Positions 51,304-60,213 of a DNA stretch of 64,000 bases are shown here, one piece after another. The notes under the pieces were generated by a model. The model did no database searches and was not told the origin of the DNA. It saw only the letters and a list, made by a program, of their open reading frames with translations. Origin of the DNA: Nesterenkonia sp. (GTDB lineage Bacteria > Actinomycetota > Actinomycetes > Actinomycetales > Micrococcaceae). The stretch's first letter is position 1. Every line of letters begins with the position of its first letter. The stretch spans positions 1 through 64,000 of the forward strand of contig NZ_JAJUJJ010000001.1 of NCBI RefSeq assembly GCF_029265375.1. The letters are read 5' to 3'. The translations under genes were made by a program, and so were the position numbers.

Positions 51304-54198
51304 TCAACCCAGGACGCCGGCCACCTGGTCGGCATCGAGGGTGGTCTGCGGATCGAAGTCGGGACTGGCCATGTAGGCCAGCAGGCTGCGCCGGAACTGC
51401 CGGGCGGCGAGACGCTCCTGAGAGGCGGAGAGGTTCATCAGGGCTCGGGGCCGGTGCCGACACCCTCCCTGCAGCCGGACGGCGCCGCGCTCCTCGGGGG
51501 CGAAGAGGTTCAGGGAGCTCACCATGAGGCGGCCCCGCCCGACCTTAGCCTCGAAGAGGGCCCCGAGCCGGCGGGCCTCGAACCAGGTGTCGATGGGTTG
51601 CACCAGGGGGCGCAGGGACTGCGGCAGCCCCTCCATCCGCATCGCCCGCGCGCCGTGGAGCAGCTCCCACCACTGCCAGTCGGTGGAGCCTCTGGTGGGG
51701 AACCGGCTGAAGACGGGATGGTCCGGGTCATGGAGGATGCCCAGGGTGTGCGGCGCCTGCCCTCCGGTCCATGCGGTGTTCCAGAAGGCGGGGGTGAAGC
51801 CCAGGGCGACGTCGTTCTGCACCTCCTCCGGGGGGACCTCCAGCAACACGCGCTCACCGGCTCCGGCCCGGTCCAGGGCCTCCTGCAGGTCCTCGGTGAC
51901 GTGCACGTCCTCGGGGGCGGGCTCGTCCTGCTCCGGATAGACCCAGACGCGCCAGTCGTTCTGGTGGCGTGCGCCGTCCTCGGACTCGACGGTGACCACG
52001 AGGTCCAGCTGCTCGGGGCCGCCGATCTGCTCCAGGGACACCGCCACGGGACCGAGGCGGGTGCCGTTGCCGACCGGGATGTCCGCCCCCCGGGCCACCT
52101 CACCCCGGAGACGCTCCTCCCCCTGGGGTGTCCGCAGGCTCCATGTGATGTCGCCATGCAGAGGGGCCGGGCCGAAGTGGGCCAGCTGCACCTCGAAGAC
52201 CACCGACTCCCCCTGGGAGAAGACCCGGCGGGGCAGCCTGGCCAGCGGCACGGTGGGGCCGCAGAAGCGCGCGAACTCCTCGGGTGCGCAGTACCCCTTG
52301 GACTCCCAGAAGGCATTGAGCACTCCCACCAGGGCGGTGCCCTGGCCGGGGAAGTCGGTGAGGCCGAGCAGGTGGAATCCGCCGAACCCCTCGGTGCGCA
52401 GGGCGGTCTCGATGTCCTCCTTGTAGCAGAGGGTCTGCAGCTCCCCCGAGACGCGCAGGAAGTCTGCGGCCTGGTCGGCCATGCCGGCCTGGGCGAGGAA
52501 GTCGGCGAAGATGTCGAAGTTCCGGGCCCGCATCAGGCCGGTGTACTCGGCACGCTCCGAGAGGTCCGGGTACGCGCACCATTGCCCGATCTCATGGCTG
52601 ATGATGGGGCGGGGCCGCGAGGAGACCCAGTCGCTGTAGTCGGTGAGGGTCTCCGGCGGGGAGGCGTTGAGGCGGGACTCGAGCCCTTCACCCCAGCGGT
52701 GGGCCCGCGGCTGAGGGATGTTGTCGAAGTCGTTCTGCTCCACCGCCGGCCACCCGGCGCCGGTGGTGTAGAGCCGCCGGGGGTCCTGCTGGCGCCACCC
52801 CTGGACCCACGCGCTGAGGAACTCGGCGTCCCTGCCGCCGGGCTCGTTGCCATGGGCCATCATGATGAACGAGGGGTGGTTGCCGTACTCCCGCAGGATC
52901 TTGCGGGTCTCCTCGTGGACGAACGCATCCACGGGCCTGCCCTCGCCGACCGCTGCCCCCTGATTGGCCCAGACCGGCCCTTCGACCTGCAGGTACATGC
53001 CCACTTCATCGGCGGCGAGGAAGGCAGCCTCGGGCGGACACCAGGAGTGGAAGCGCAGCAGGTTCAGCCCGGCGGCCCGGGCGGTCTCCATGATCTTCCG
53101 CCAGGAGCCGACGTCGGTGGGCGGGTAGCCGGTCAGGGGGAAGACGCAGGACTCCAGGGTGCCGCGGATGAAGGTCCGCCTCCCGTTGACGGTCACCTGG
53201 GTGCCCTCCACACCCACTTCGCGCAGGCCGAAGACCGTGCTGTGCCGGTCACGGTGCTCAATGCCGTTGGTCTCGGCCACGAGCTCGACGTCGAGGTCGT
53301 AGAGGGCCGGATCAAACTCGTCCCATGTCGCCGCGTCCGGGCCGAGGGGCAGCTCGAGGTCCAGATGCTCGCCGCCGGCGGTCAGGCCGCGCTCGGCGAG
53401 ATCGCGCCCGTAGTCCACGGCGAAGGGCACGCACACCGGACCGGCCGCAGGGGCCCCCTCGAGGCCCCGCCGTCGGGCGGAGACCCTGACCTCACCGGCG
53501 GGGACCCGGGCGGTGCCGGCGGCGATGTCGATCTTCACCAGTGCGGAGGACCGGGCCAGGTCGGGGAAGACCCGCACGCGGGAGAGCCGCACCGCCGGGA
53601 GCGCCGTCAGGGTGAGCTCGCCGATGATGCCGTTCCAGTTGCCCTGGGTGTGGTCGGAGACGCTGTGGGCGTTGGGCCCGACGTCGACGACGGCGCGGTT
53701 GTCCACCCGGATGGTGAGCAGGTGGCGGCCCGGGGAGAGGCGGCCGAGGGGGTGACGGTGGGCGGTGCTCAGGCTGCGCTCGGTACCGACGCGGTGCTCG
53801 TCGATCCAGACGGTGGACTCCCAGTGGACGCGCTCCAGGTTCAGGAGGACCTCTCGGCCCTCCCACTCCGGCGGCACCTCGATCTCGCGCTGGAACCACG
53901 CTGCGCCCTGGTAGTAGACCTCGGGCTGGAGCCAGAAGGGCACGCTGATGTTCCCCGCCTCGCGGTACGGGGCGTACCTCTCATCGGTGAAGAAGGAGCG
54001 GTCCACGACCAGACCGGTCCAGGGGGTCTCCAAGCTGATCTCGTCACCGATGCCCTGCTGCTGCAGCGAGCCGGGGAGAGACACCTCGAGAGTCCCCTCG
54101 GCCAGCGGGGAGCGGAACCACTCCTCCCGCTCTCCCCGGGAGTCGGGGTCCAGGCGGCATGTCCAACGGCCGGCGATGTCCACGGTATGCGTACTGAT
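51304..54198 (-). CDS. GH2 family glycosidase (beta-galactosidase/glucuronidase type)
   Basis: About 965 residues. A GH2 jelly-roll domain (WFQREIEVPPEW, NLERVHWESTVWIDEHRVG) and an immunoglobulin-like domain precede the TIM barrel with acid/base Glu in IMMAHGNEPGGRD and likely nucleophile in RPIISHEIGQW; a long C-terminal extension follows. Exact specificity is unclear: it lacks the LacZ signature CEYAHAMGN. The start is awkward: GAGGAGAGG (54216-54208) points to an ATC codon at 54198, followed by STHTVDIAGRW. An in-frame GTG at 54183 is conventional but 24 bases from the site, and ATG 54279 lies inside the promoter. First gene of the GH2-ABC-GH36 operon. Confidence 0.85.
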   Translation of the reverse strand: MSTHTVDIAGRWTCRLDPDSRGEREEWFRSPLAEGTLEVSLPGSLQQQGIGDEISLETPWTGLVVDRSFFTDERYAPYREAGNISVPFWLQPEVYYQGAAWFQREIEVPPEWEGREVLLNLERVHWESTVWIDEHRVGTERSLSTAHRHPLGRLSPGRHLLTIRVDNRAVVDVGPNAHSVSDHTQGNWNGIIGELTLTALPAVRLSRVRVFPDLARSSALVKIDIAAGTARVPAGEVRVSARRRGLEGAPAAGPVCVPFAVDYGRDLAERGLTAGGEHLDLELPLGPDAATWDEFDPALYDLDVELVAETNGIEHRDRHSTVFGLREVGVEGTQVTVNGRRTFIRGTLESCVFPLTGYPPTDVGSWRKIMETARAAGLNLLRFHSWCPPEAAFLAADEVGMYLQVEGPVWANQGAAVGEGRPVDAFVHEETRKILREYGNHPSFIMMAHGNEPGGRDAEFLSAWVQGWRQQDPRRLYTTGAGWPAVEQNDFDNIPQPRAHRWGEGLESRLNASPPETLTDYSDWVSSRPRPIISHEIGQWCAYPDLSERAEYTGLMRARNFDIFADFLAQAGMADQAADFLRVSGELQTLCYKEDIETALRTEGFGGFHLLGLTDFPGQGTALVGVLNAFWESKGYCAPEEFARFCGPTVPLARLPRRVFSQGESVVFEVQLAHFGPAPLHGDITWSLRTPQGEERLRGEVARGADIPVGNGTRLGPVAVSLEQIGGPEQLDLVVTVESEDGARHQNDWRVWVYPEQDEPAPEDVHVTEDLQEALDRAGAGERVLLEVPPEEVQNDVALGFTPAFWNTAWTGGQAPHTLGILHDPDHPVFSRFPTRGSTDWQWWELLHGARAMRMEGLPQSLRPLVQPIDTWFEARRLGALFEAKVGRGRLMVSSLNLFAPEERGAVRLQGGCRHRPRALMNLSASQERLAARQFRRSLLAYMASPDFDPQTTLDADQVAGVLG

Positions 54199-54250
54199 GG
54201 CGGCGTTCCTCTCCTCAGCGGGAGCCCAAAGGGGGCGAGACCCCTCCAGG

Positions 54251-54264
54251 GTGATACACGTCAC
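54251..54264. promoter_or_regulatory. CRP/GlxR-type site before the GH2 gene
   Basis: GTGATACACGTCAC matches GTGA-N6-TCAC with six-base symmetrical arms apart from the centre. It lies just downstream of the predicted transcript start of the GH2 operon. Confidence 0.45.
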
Positions 54265-54268
54265 CCCA

Positions 54269-54285
54269 TCTGTCAACATATTTTA
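54269..54285 (-). promoter_or_regulatory. FCD-type operator overlapping the -10 of the GH2 operon
   Basis: Plus strand TCTGTCAACATATTT (54269-54283). On the minus strand TAAAAT (54285-54280), one base from the consensus TATAAT, is the probable -10. The motif matches the one at 46058 in 13 of 15 bases and in its spacing to the -10, so one regulator, probably the FCD protein at 44484, may control both. Confidence 0.55.
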
Positions 54286-54326
54286 GTAATTAATACGGCG
54301 GCGGGGCGCCACGAGACCTCCGAGCG

Positions 54327-55142
54327 TCAGGACGGGGACCAGCGGTGGAACCATCGGGCCGCAACGGGCAGCGCCTCGGCCAGCGGCGGGATCTGCCGGT
54401 GCCAGGCCCGCTCCCACTCCAAGCTGATCCAGCCGGAGAAGCCCTGCAGCAGCCGGCCCTGCTCCTCCAGGGGGACCTCACCCTCCCCCGGGAGCACCGG
54501 CACCCAGTGCATGGAACCGTCATCGCCCGTGCTCGGCACCGCGTCCTTGACCTGGAAGTAGCCGAAGTGCTCGCCGAGCACCTGCAGCGTACGGGCGGGT
54601 GCCTCTCCGCTGCGCCAGGGGTGCAGACCGTCCCACAGCACGGCAGCGGTCTGCGGATCATCCAGGTCCTGGACCAGCTGCAGACACTGGGCGCCGGTGG
54701 GGTGGGAGTCGTGGGTCTCCACCAGCAGCCGCACACCAGCCTCCCGGGCCTCGGGCAGCACCTGCTGCAGCCGACGCAGCGCCCGATCCCGATGTTCGGC
54801 GGCCTCGGAGGCGTCGTCGCCCCCGGGGAAGAGGCGGACTCCCTCAGCGCCGGTGAGCTGCGCCAGGCGCAGCAGGCTGCGGATCTCCTCCACTATCGCG
54901 GCGTCGGGGGCCGGGGAACAGACCTTCGCGTAGCCGGCCAGTGCGGCGATCTCCAGCCCTGCCTCACGGACCTGCTCCGCCACCGCCTGCGCGCCGGAGT
55001 CGCTCAGCTCCAGGTGTGTGAACTCTTGGTCGTGCACGCGCAGCTCCAGGCCGTCGCAACCGTGGTGGCGGGCCAGGCGCAGCACCTCCTCCAGCGGCGC
55101 TCCGGGCACGCCCAAAGTGCTGAACGCAAACTTCCAGGGCAT
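54327..55142 (-). CDS. Sugar phosphate isomerase/epimerase (AP endonuclease 2 fold)
   Basis: 271 residues with a xylose-isomerase-like TIM barrel: KFAFSTLGVPGAPLEEVLRLARHHGCDGLELR at the N-terminus, VRLLVETHDSHPTG (metal-binding Glu, His), LWDGLHPWRSGE and YFQVKDAV, then ISLEWERAW. Family members epimerise or isomerise free or phosphorylated sugars; the substrate is unknown. It ends 42 bases upstream of the GH2 promoter and starts 30 bases after the DUF2264 gene on the same strand. Confidence 0.85.
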   Translation of the reverse strand: MPWKFAFSTLGVPGAPLEEVLRLARHHGCDGLELRVHDQEFTHLELSDSGAQAVAEQVREAGLEIAALAGYAKVCSPAPDAAIVEEIRSLLRLAQLTGAEGVRLFPGGDDASEAAEHRDRALRRLQQVLPEAREAGVRLLVETHDSHPTGAQCLQLVQDLDDPQTAAVLWDGLHPWRSGEAPARTLQVLGEHFGYFQVKDAVPSTGDDGSMHWVPVLPGEGEVPLEEQGRLLQGFSGWISLEWERAWHRQIPPLAEALPVAARWFHRWSPS

Positions 55143-55172
55143 CGTCCCTCCTGTGCCGCGGGGCCTTGTCAG

Positions 55173-57194
55173 TCAGGCTCTTGTCACGCTGACCGGATCC
55201 AGCGCCACGCGCGTAGTCTCTGAGTCCCCGGCCCAGCGGAAGCTGAGCTCGCCGTCGCCGATCTGCAGATTCTGGAGCACATCGCCCAGCTCCGGGCCCA
55301 CAATGGGCTCTGCCGACTCCCCACCGCCCTGCAGGGCGGCGACGGCGACGAAGATCTGGCTCTCCCCCGGCTCCAACGGCCCCCGGAGCCGCTCCACCCG
55401 GGCCGCCGGGGTGAATGCGGTCCCAGCAGGTGCGGCCGAGGAGTCCTGTGATTCCCAACTGGACAGCCCGTGCAGCCCGGCGCGCACCGCAGCCGCGGTT
55501 CCCAGCCGCGGATCAGGCACCGCCCAGCCGGTGGTCTCCGCCCAGGCCCGGTCGGGAGCCCCGGTCACCGCGTGGATCCGCAGCTCGTAGGCGCCGCGCA
55601 CCACCGTCACCGAGCGCACCTGCAGTCCGGGCACCACCGGGGCCCCGTCGGTGAACACCGGACGGTGCCAGGAGGCGATCCAGCCCCAGCCCTCCCCCGC
55701 TCCTGCTCCCAGGGTGTGGGCGCGTCGGCGCTGGCCTCGGCGGCCGCGCCAGATCACGGTGAACTCGTTGTCCTCCACATTGTGCGTATCTGTGGGGCCG
55801 GTGGCGCTTGAGTAGGCACACCGGTTGTACAGCGGGTCGCGTCCCGCACCGACGTCGCCGGTCTCGGCGCGGAAGTGGTCCGAGCCGTGGTTGTGCAGCC
55901 GCACCAGTCCGTCGGCGCTGGTGGTCTGCAGCAGCAGACCGGCTGGTTCGACAGCGACCACACGATCGGTCTCCTCCACCGGTGCCGGCTCCTCGGCCGA
56001 GGCCCACAGGGGGTGGTCGGCCGGGGCCAGCAGCGCCACGAACGCTTTGGAGGCCCAGTACGGCGAAGCCGGCCCCGAGTAGCTCTGACAGGTGGGCTCA
56101 TGGGCGCGGTACCACCCCAGGCTCAGCAGCCCGTACTCATTAAGGCAGCCGTGTTCGAAGAAGTGCCGCATAGTGCCGCTGATGATCCGCCGGGAGGCCC
56201 CCGGACTCAGCGGCGTGGCCCCGACTGCGGCCCCCAGCCCGATGGCAGCACCGGCGGCGAAACGGTAGGTCATAGAGCGGCCGAAGTGCACGGGGGCGCC
56301 GTCGGCGGCAAAGAAGTGCCGGAAGCTCTCCAGGTGCTCGGCGAGACGGCGCGACCAGACCGACCCGGCCAGGCCAGCCAGGGCGGGAGACCCCGCGGCG
56401 CGCGCCTCCCGCGCGACCATCAGCTCGTCCAGCACCGGGTACAGGTGCAAGGCCCAGCCGTTGTAATAGTCGAAGCCGCCGCCCTCGCCGTCGGCATACC
56501 AGCCCTGCCCGGCGTACCAGCTGTCGAGCAGGTCCAGTCCGCGGCGCCGGGTGCGGGCGGTGAGCTCGTCCCCGCGGCCCACCGACTCCAGGAACCCGGC
56601 TACGGCGTAGGGAAACAAGTACCAGTTGTTCGACGCCGGCACCGAGACCAGAGCCCCGCGCAGCCAGGCCTCAGCGCGGTCCTGCTGAGCCGACGTCAGG
56701 GAGTCCCACAGCCAGGGGCGAGTCAGCCGCAGACCCAGGGCGACGGAGGCCGCTTCGACCATGGGCTGGCCGAAGACGTCGTGATCGCGGATCTGCGGCC
56801 AGCTCTCCTCATCGTCGCGGTCTGGGTTCTCAGTGCCTGCCGCCAGTCCCTCGGCGTAGCGGGGAAGCCAGCCATGCGGGTCCGCTCCGTCGGCCCCGGC
56901 CACACGGAAGGCTGCGGCCAGGAAGGTGCGCGCATATCCCTCCAACCCGTCGGAGCGGACCCCGCTGCGGGAGCTGCGGCCGGGCATATCGATGCGACCT
57001 CCGCGCGGCGAGGCCCAGCGCCAGGCCCGGGCAAGCAGCCCGTCGGCCACAGCCTCCCAGTGATCCCGGGTGTAGCCGGTGAAGGGGCTGATCCTGCGGT
57101 CCTCAGCAGGAAGCCCCAGCAGTGCCGCGGCGCGTGCGTGTTCCGCGGCGAGGCTCTCTCGGCTGCTCAATCGGTCAGCTCCAGCCTGTCCCAA
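55173..57194 (-). CDS. DUF2264 domain protein, probable exo-glycosidase
   Basis: 673 residues. The N-terminal alpha/alpha-barrel portion carries typical DUF2264 segments (ISPFTGYTRDHWEAVADGLL, VSVPASNNWYLFPYAVAGFLE, DYYNGWALHLYPVLDELM, HFGRSMTYRFAAGAAIG, EPTCQSYSGPASPYWASKAF); the C-terminal half is beta-rich. No signal peptide. As I recall, this domain has been linked to CAZy GH154, acting on glucuronic-acid ends of arabinogalactan, but that should be confirmed. Ten bases after the orphan binding-protein gene. Confidence 0.85.
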   Translation of the reverse strand: MGQAGADRLSSRESLAAEHARAAALLGLPAEDRRISPFTGYTRDHWEAVADGLLARAWRWASPRGGRIDMPGRSSRSGVRSDGLEGYARTFLAAAFRVAGADGADPHGWLPRYAEGLAAGTENPDRDDEESWPQIRDHDVFGQPMVEAASVALGLRLTRPWLWDSLTSAQQDRAEAWLRGALVSVPASNNWYLFPYAVAGFLESVGRGDELTARTRRRGLDLLDSWYAGQGWYADGEGGGFDYYNGWALHLYPVLDELMVAREARAAGSPALAGLAGSVWSRRLAEHLESFRHFFAADGAPVHFGRSMTYRFAAGAAIGLGAAVGATPLSPGASRRIISGTMRHFFEHGCLNEYGLLSLGWYRAHEPTCQSYSGPASPYWASKAFVALLAPADHPLWASAEEPAPVEETDRVVAVEPAGLLLQTTSADGLVRLHNHGSDHFRAETGDVGAGRDPLYNRCAYSSATGPTDTHNVEDNEFTVIWRGRRGQRRRAHTLGAGAGEGWGWIASWHRPVFTDGAPVVPGLQVRSVTVVRGAYELRIHAVTGAPDRAWAETTGWAVPDPRLGTAAAVRAGLHGLSSWESQDSSAAPAGTAFTPAARVERLRGPLEPGESQIFVAVAALQGGGESAEPIVGPELGDVLQNLQIGDGELSFRWAGDSETTRVALDPVSVTRA

Positions 57195-57204
57195 TGGGGC
57201 GCCA

Positions 57205-58506
57205 TCACGCGCCGACGGCGTCCTCCGCCTCGCTCACCGCGGCCTCGGCAGCCTCCGCCGGCGTCATGCGCTCGAAGTAGACCTCCTCGGAATAACGGTT
57301 GAGGATGTCCTGCAGGGCGCTGGCACCCATGGCCGGCACCGGCTCGGGCTCCTGAGCCTCCACCTCGGATTCGATGCTCTCCATGAACTCGGCGACAGCC
57401 AGGTCATTGCCCTCCAGGTCCTCCAGGACCGCTTCCCGCACGTCCTGGTTGGAGGGCAGTCCCCGGTCCATGCCCTGGGCCGCTCCGGCCTCCACGTTAT
57501 TGACCAGGCAGTCGATGAACGCCTGAGCCTGCTCCGGGTGCTCGGTGGATGCGCTGGCCGACCAGAGCATGGTGGACTTGTACCACAGGCCATGCTCCTC
57601 CGTGCTGCCGCTCTGCGAGGGGAATCGCAGCATGACCATGTCCGTGCCAGCCTGGTCCGAGACCCCGGGCATCGTATTGGACCACCAGCGGGCCAGCGCC
57701 TGGTCACCGGTCTCGAACATGGACTCTCCCGGCGCGGCGTTGGACTCCTCCTGCATCAGTGCGGCACTGGGGAAGCCGCCGTCCTGAATGAGGCCCAGCT
57801 GGAATTCGAAGTACTCTTCCAGATCCGCGGCTTCAAAGCCGATCTCGCCGTCGTCGGTCGTCAGATGCTTGCCGTTCTGGCGCAGCCAGATCTGAAAGTC
57901 GGCCGGCTGCACCGGTCCCCCGTCGCCGTAGCGGCCTTCCCCGAGGGCTCCGGTCAGCTCGATCACCAGGTCCCGGTACTCGTCCCAAGTCCACGTGGTG
58001 TCGTCGGGAATCTCGATGCCGGACTCTTCGAAGAGATCGGGGTTGGCCAGGAAGGACATCGCGTTGATACCGGTAGTCACGCCCATCTGGCCCTGCTCGG
58101 TCTGGCCGTTGGCGATGGAGTCCTCGTCCATGGCCGAGAGGTCCACCTGGTCCAGCTCCAGCAGGATGCCGCGGTCGGCGTATTCGCGCAGGTAGGTGTC
58201 GTCCATCTGGATGATGTCCGGGGTATCGCCTCCTGCAGTCTGGGTCGCCAGCTGGTCCCAGTAGCCTTCCCAGTCGGTGTATTCGTCCGAGACGCTCACG
58301 CCGGCTTCCGGTTCGCAGATCTCGATCATCTCTTGGGTGACCTCATTGCGGTACTCCGCGCCCCACCAGGCCATCCTGAGGTTGACCTCTTCCTCGCCAT
58401 TGCCTCCTCCGGCGTCGCCGCCGCCGTCTCCTCCGCCGCCGCAGGCGGTCACGGCCAAAGCGGCGGTGCAGGCCGCTGCCAGGGGCATCGAATAGATACG
58501 TCGCAT
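57205..58506 (-). CDS. Orphan sugar-binding lipoprotein
   Basis: 433 residues. Sec-type lipoprotein signal MRRIYSMPLAAACTAALAVTAC with lipobox, then a Gly/Asp-rich linker. Family 1 solute-binding protein body (LRMAWWGAEYRNEVTQEM, GDTPDIIQMDDTYLREYADRG). Unlike the other three binding proteins here it has no Tat motif and no permease genes beside it; neighbours are GH51 upstream and DUF2264 downstream. It may share permeases of another system or depend on distant ones. Confidence 0.9.
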   Translation of the reverse strand: MRRIYSMPLAAACTAALAVTACGGGGDGGGDAGGGNGEEEVNLRMAWWGAEYRNEVTQEMIEICEPEAGVSVSDEYTDWEGYWDQLATQTAGGDTPDIIQMDDTYLREYADRGILLELDQVDLSAMDEDSIANGQTEQGQMGVTTGINAMSFLANPDLFEESGIEIPDDTTWTWDEYRDLVIELTGALGEGRYGDGGPVQPADFQIWLRQNGKHLTTDDGEIGFEAADLEEYFEFQLGLIQDGGFPSAALMQEESNAAPGESMFETGDQALARWWSNTMPGVSDQAGTDMVMLRFPSQSGSTEEHGLWYKSTMLWSASASTEHPEQAQAFIDCLVNNVEAGAAQGMDRGLPSNQDVREAVLEDLEGNDLAVAEFMESIESEVEAQEPEPVPAMGASALQDILNRYSEEVYFERMTPAEAAEAAVSEAEDAVGA

Positions 58507-58544
58507 TGTGCTCTCCTCTGTCAGTGCGGGTGAAGGGTTCGGCT

Positions 58545-60101
58545 TCAGGCCTGGGGCTGAAGGTGGTCGTGGAGGTCGCCGGTGAGGCTGAGATAGCTGG
58601 CCGGCGGCAATTGCAGCGTCAGCTGTTGGCCAGCAGGGGTGTGCTGCAGCTGGGCGTGGCGGTAGGGCTGCGGCGCGACTCTCTCAGGCGCTTCTGCGGA
58701 GTTGTGGTCGGCGACGTCGCCGGCGGTGAGGATCCGTCCCTGCAGCTGTCCGATGGTGCGCCCGCGCAGGGAGACCGTCACCTGCTGCGCGGCGTCGGGG
58801 TCCAGGTTGGCTGCGGTGAGGGTGAGTTGGTCGTCCTTTGTGGAGGCGGTCAGCGAGAGCGTGTTGATGGTTTCGCCGTCGACCTCGCGCACCGGCTCCT
58901 GTCCCGGGGCGAACCTCACGTCGAGGCGCTGGGCGTCGTGATGTCCGGTGCTCATCTCGAACACGTGGTAGCTGGGGGTCAGCACCAGCTGGGGGCCATC
59001 GGTGAGGACCATGGCCTGCAGTACGTTGACCGTCTGGGCGATATTGGCCAGCCGGAGCCGCTCGGCATAGTCGTGGAATGCCTCGAAGTGCACCGCAGCC
59101 ACCAGGGCGTCACGCATGGTGTTCTGCTGGTGCAGGAAACCGGGGTTGGTGCCCTCTTCAACGTTCCACCAGGTGCCCCACTCATCCAACGCCAGGCCCA
59201 CCTTCCGGGTGGGGTCATAGGCGTCCATAACGGCGCAGTGCCCGGCGATGATCTCGCGGACGCGCTGCGCCTTGCGCATAGTGGTCCAGTGTTCCTCGCG
59301 GGTGAAGTCCGCGGCCTTGCCCTTGTCCGCCCAGGTGCCGGCGAAGGTGTAGTAGTGGAAGGAGATCGCCTGGTAGATGTCCTGTGGCGAGGTGTCCCCC
59401 AGACCCCGGGTGACGTGCTTCATCAGCGTCTCGGTCCAGCCGTAGTCGTCGTCAGCGGCTCCGGCCGCGATGCGGCAGAGCTTGTTCTGGCCGTGATTGC
59501 GAGCATAGGTGGCGTGCTGGCGGGCCAGGGCCACATACTGCTCGGCGCTCATCCCTCCGCCGCAGCCCCAGGGCTCATTGCCGATGCCGAGGAACTTCAC
59601 CTGCCAGGGGTCCTGCCTGCCGTTGCGTCGGCGCAGCTCGGACATGGGTGCTTCGCCGCCGCGGGTGAGGTACTCGACCCACTCGCTGGTTTCACGCACG
59701 GTGCCGGATCCCACGTTGGCCGAGATATAGGGTTCGGTGTCCAGCAGCTCGCACAGGCGCATGAACTCGTGGGTGCCGAAGTGGTTGTTCTCCACCACAT
59801 CGCCCCAGTGGGTGTTCACCATGCGCGGGCGCTGCTCACGCGGCCCAATCCCGTCCATCCAGTGGTATTCGTCTGCGAAGCACCCACCGGGCCAGCGCAG
59901 ATTGGGGATCTTCAGGGCGCGCAGGGCCTCCACCACATCGGCTCGGATGCCCTCGACGTTCTCGATCTCGGAGTCTTCACCGACCCAGAAACCCTCATAG
60001 ATGCACCGGCCCAGGTGCTCGGCGAAGTGGCCGTAGAGGTGCCGGCTGATACGTGGTCCGGGAAGATCCAGGTCGACGACGGCCACTGGCGATGCGGTCA
60101 T
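58545..60101 (-). CDS. GH51 alpha-L-arabinofuranosidase (second copy)
   Basis: 518 residues with no signal peptide. Catalytic Glu residues in [15 protein letters not shown] (acid/base) and [15 protein letters not shown] (nucleophile); [19 protein letters not shown] and SFHYYTFAG are typical. It differs clearly from the copy at 23398 (GNEPWG against GNELDG), so the two probably have different linkage preference. Heads a GH51-binding protein-DUF2264-isomerase string and diverges from a GH35 gene across a 112-base regulatory interval. Confidence 0.95.
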   Translation of the reverse strand: MTASPVAVVDLDLPGPRISRHLYGHFAEHLGRCIYEGFWVGEDSEIENVEGIRADVVEALRALKIPNLRWPGGCFADEYHWMDGIGPREQRPRMVNTHWGDVVENNHFGTHEFMRLCELLDTEPYISANVGSGTVRETSEWVEYLTRGGEAPMSELRRRNGRQDPWQVKFLGIGNEPWGCGGGMSAEQYVALARQHATYARNHGQNKLCRIAAGAADDDYGWTETLMKHVTRGLGDTSPQDIYQAISFHYYTFAGTWADKGKAADFTREEHWTTMRKAQRVREIIAGHCAVMDAYDPTRKVGLALDEWGTWWNVEEGTNPGFLHQQNTMRDALVAAVHFEAFHDYAERLRLANIAQTVNVLQAMVLTDGPQLVLTPSYHVFEMSTGHHDAQRLDVRFAPGQEPVREVDGETINTLSLTASTKDDQLTLTAANLDPDAAQQVTVSLRGRTIGQLQGRILTAGDVADHNSAEAPERVAPQPYRHAQLQHTPAGQQLTLQLPPASYLSLTGDLHDHLQPQA

Positions 60102-60138
60102 CGTCCCCTCTTACTGCCGGCGCTGGCCCGGCCGCTAG

Positions 60139-60154
60139 TGTGGTGTGCATCACA
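60139..60154. promoter_or_regulatory. CRP/GlxR-type site between GH51 and GH35 genes
   Basis: TGTGGTGTGCATCACA matches TGTGA-N6-TCACA at all but one position. Its TGTGCATCAC core is identical to that at 28477-28486. Located midway between two divergent glycosidase genes. Confidence 0.5.
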
Positions 60155-60157
60155 GCT

Positions 60158-60179
60158 ATTTATCGATACGGTAGTAAAT
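60158..60179. promoter_or_regulatory. AT-rich palindrome between GH51 and GH35 genes
   Basis: ATTTA (60158-60162) and TAAAT (60175-60179) are inverted around a core that includes the 8-bp palindrome TATCGATA (60161-60168, central CG). The low GC contrasts with the surroundings. A likely operator or paired -10 region for the divergent promoters. Confidence 0.4.
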
Positions 60180-60213
60180 CGATTCAGTGACGTCAAGGTT
60201 CAGGCAGGCAAGC

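Noticed and set aside
54271-54276. TTGACA on the minus strand as a -35 for the GH2 operon
   Set aside because: No acceptable -10 at 16-18 bases; the sequence is better explained as part of the motif shared with 46058, next to a good TAAAAT -10.
51265-54561. 1,098-codon plus-strand open frame opposite the GH2 gene
   Set aside because: Antisense shadow of a gene with clear GH2 motifs; no ribosome site or domain.
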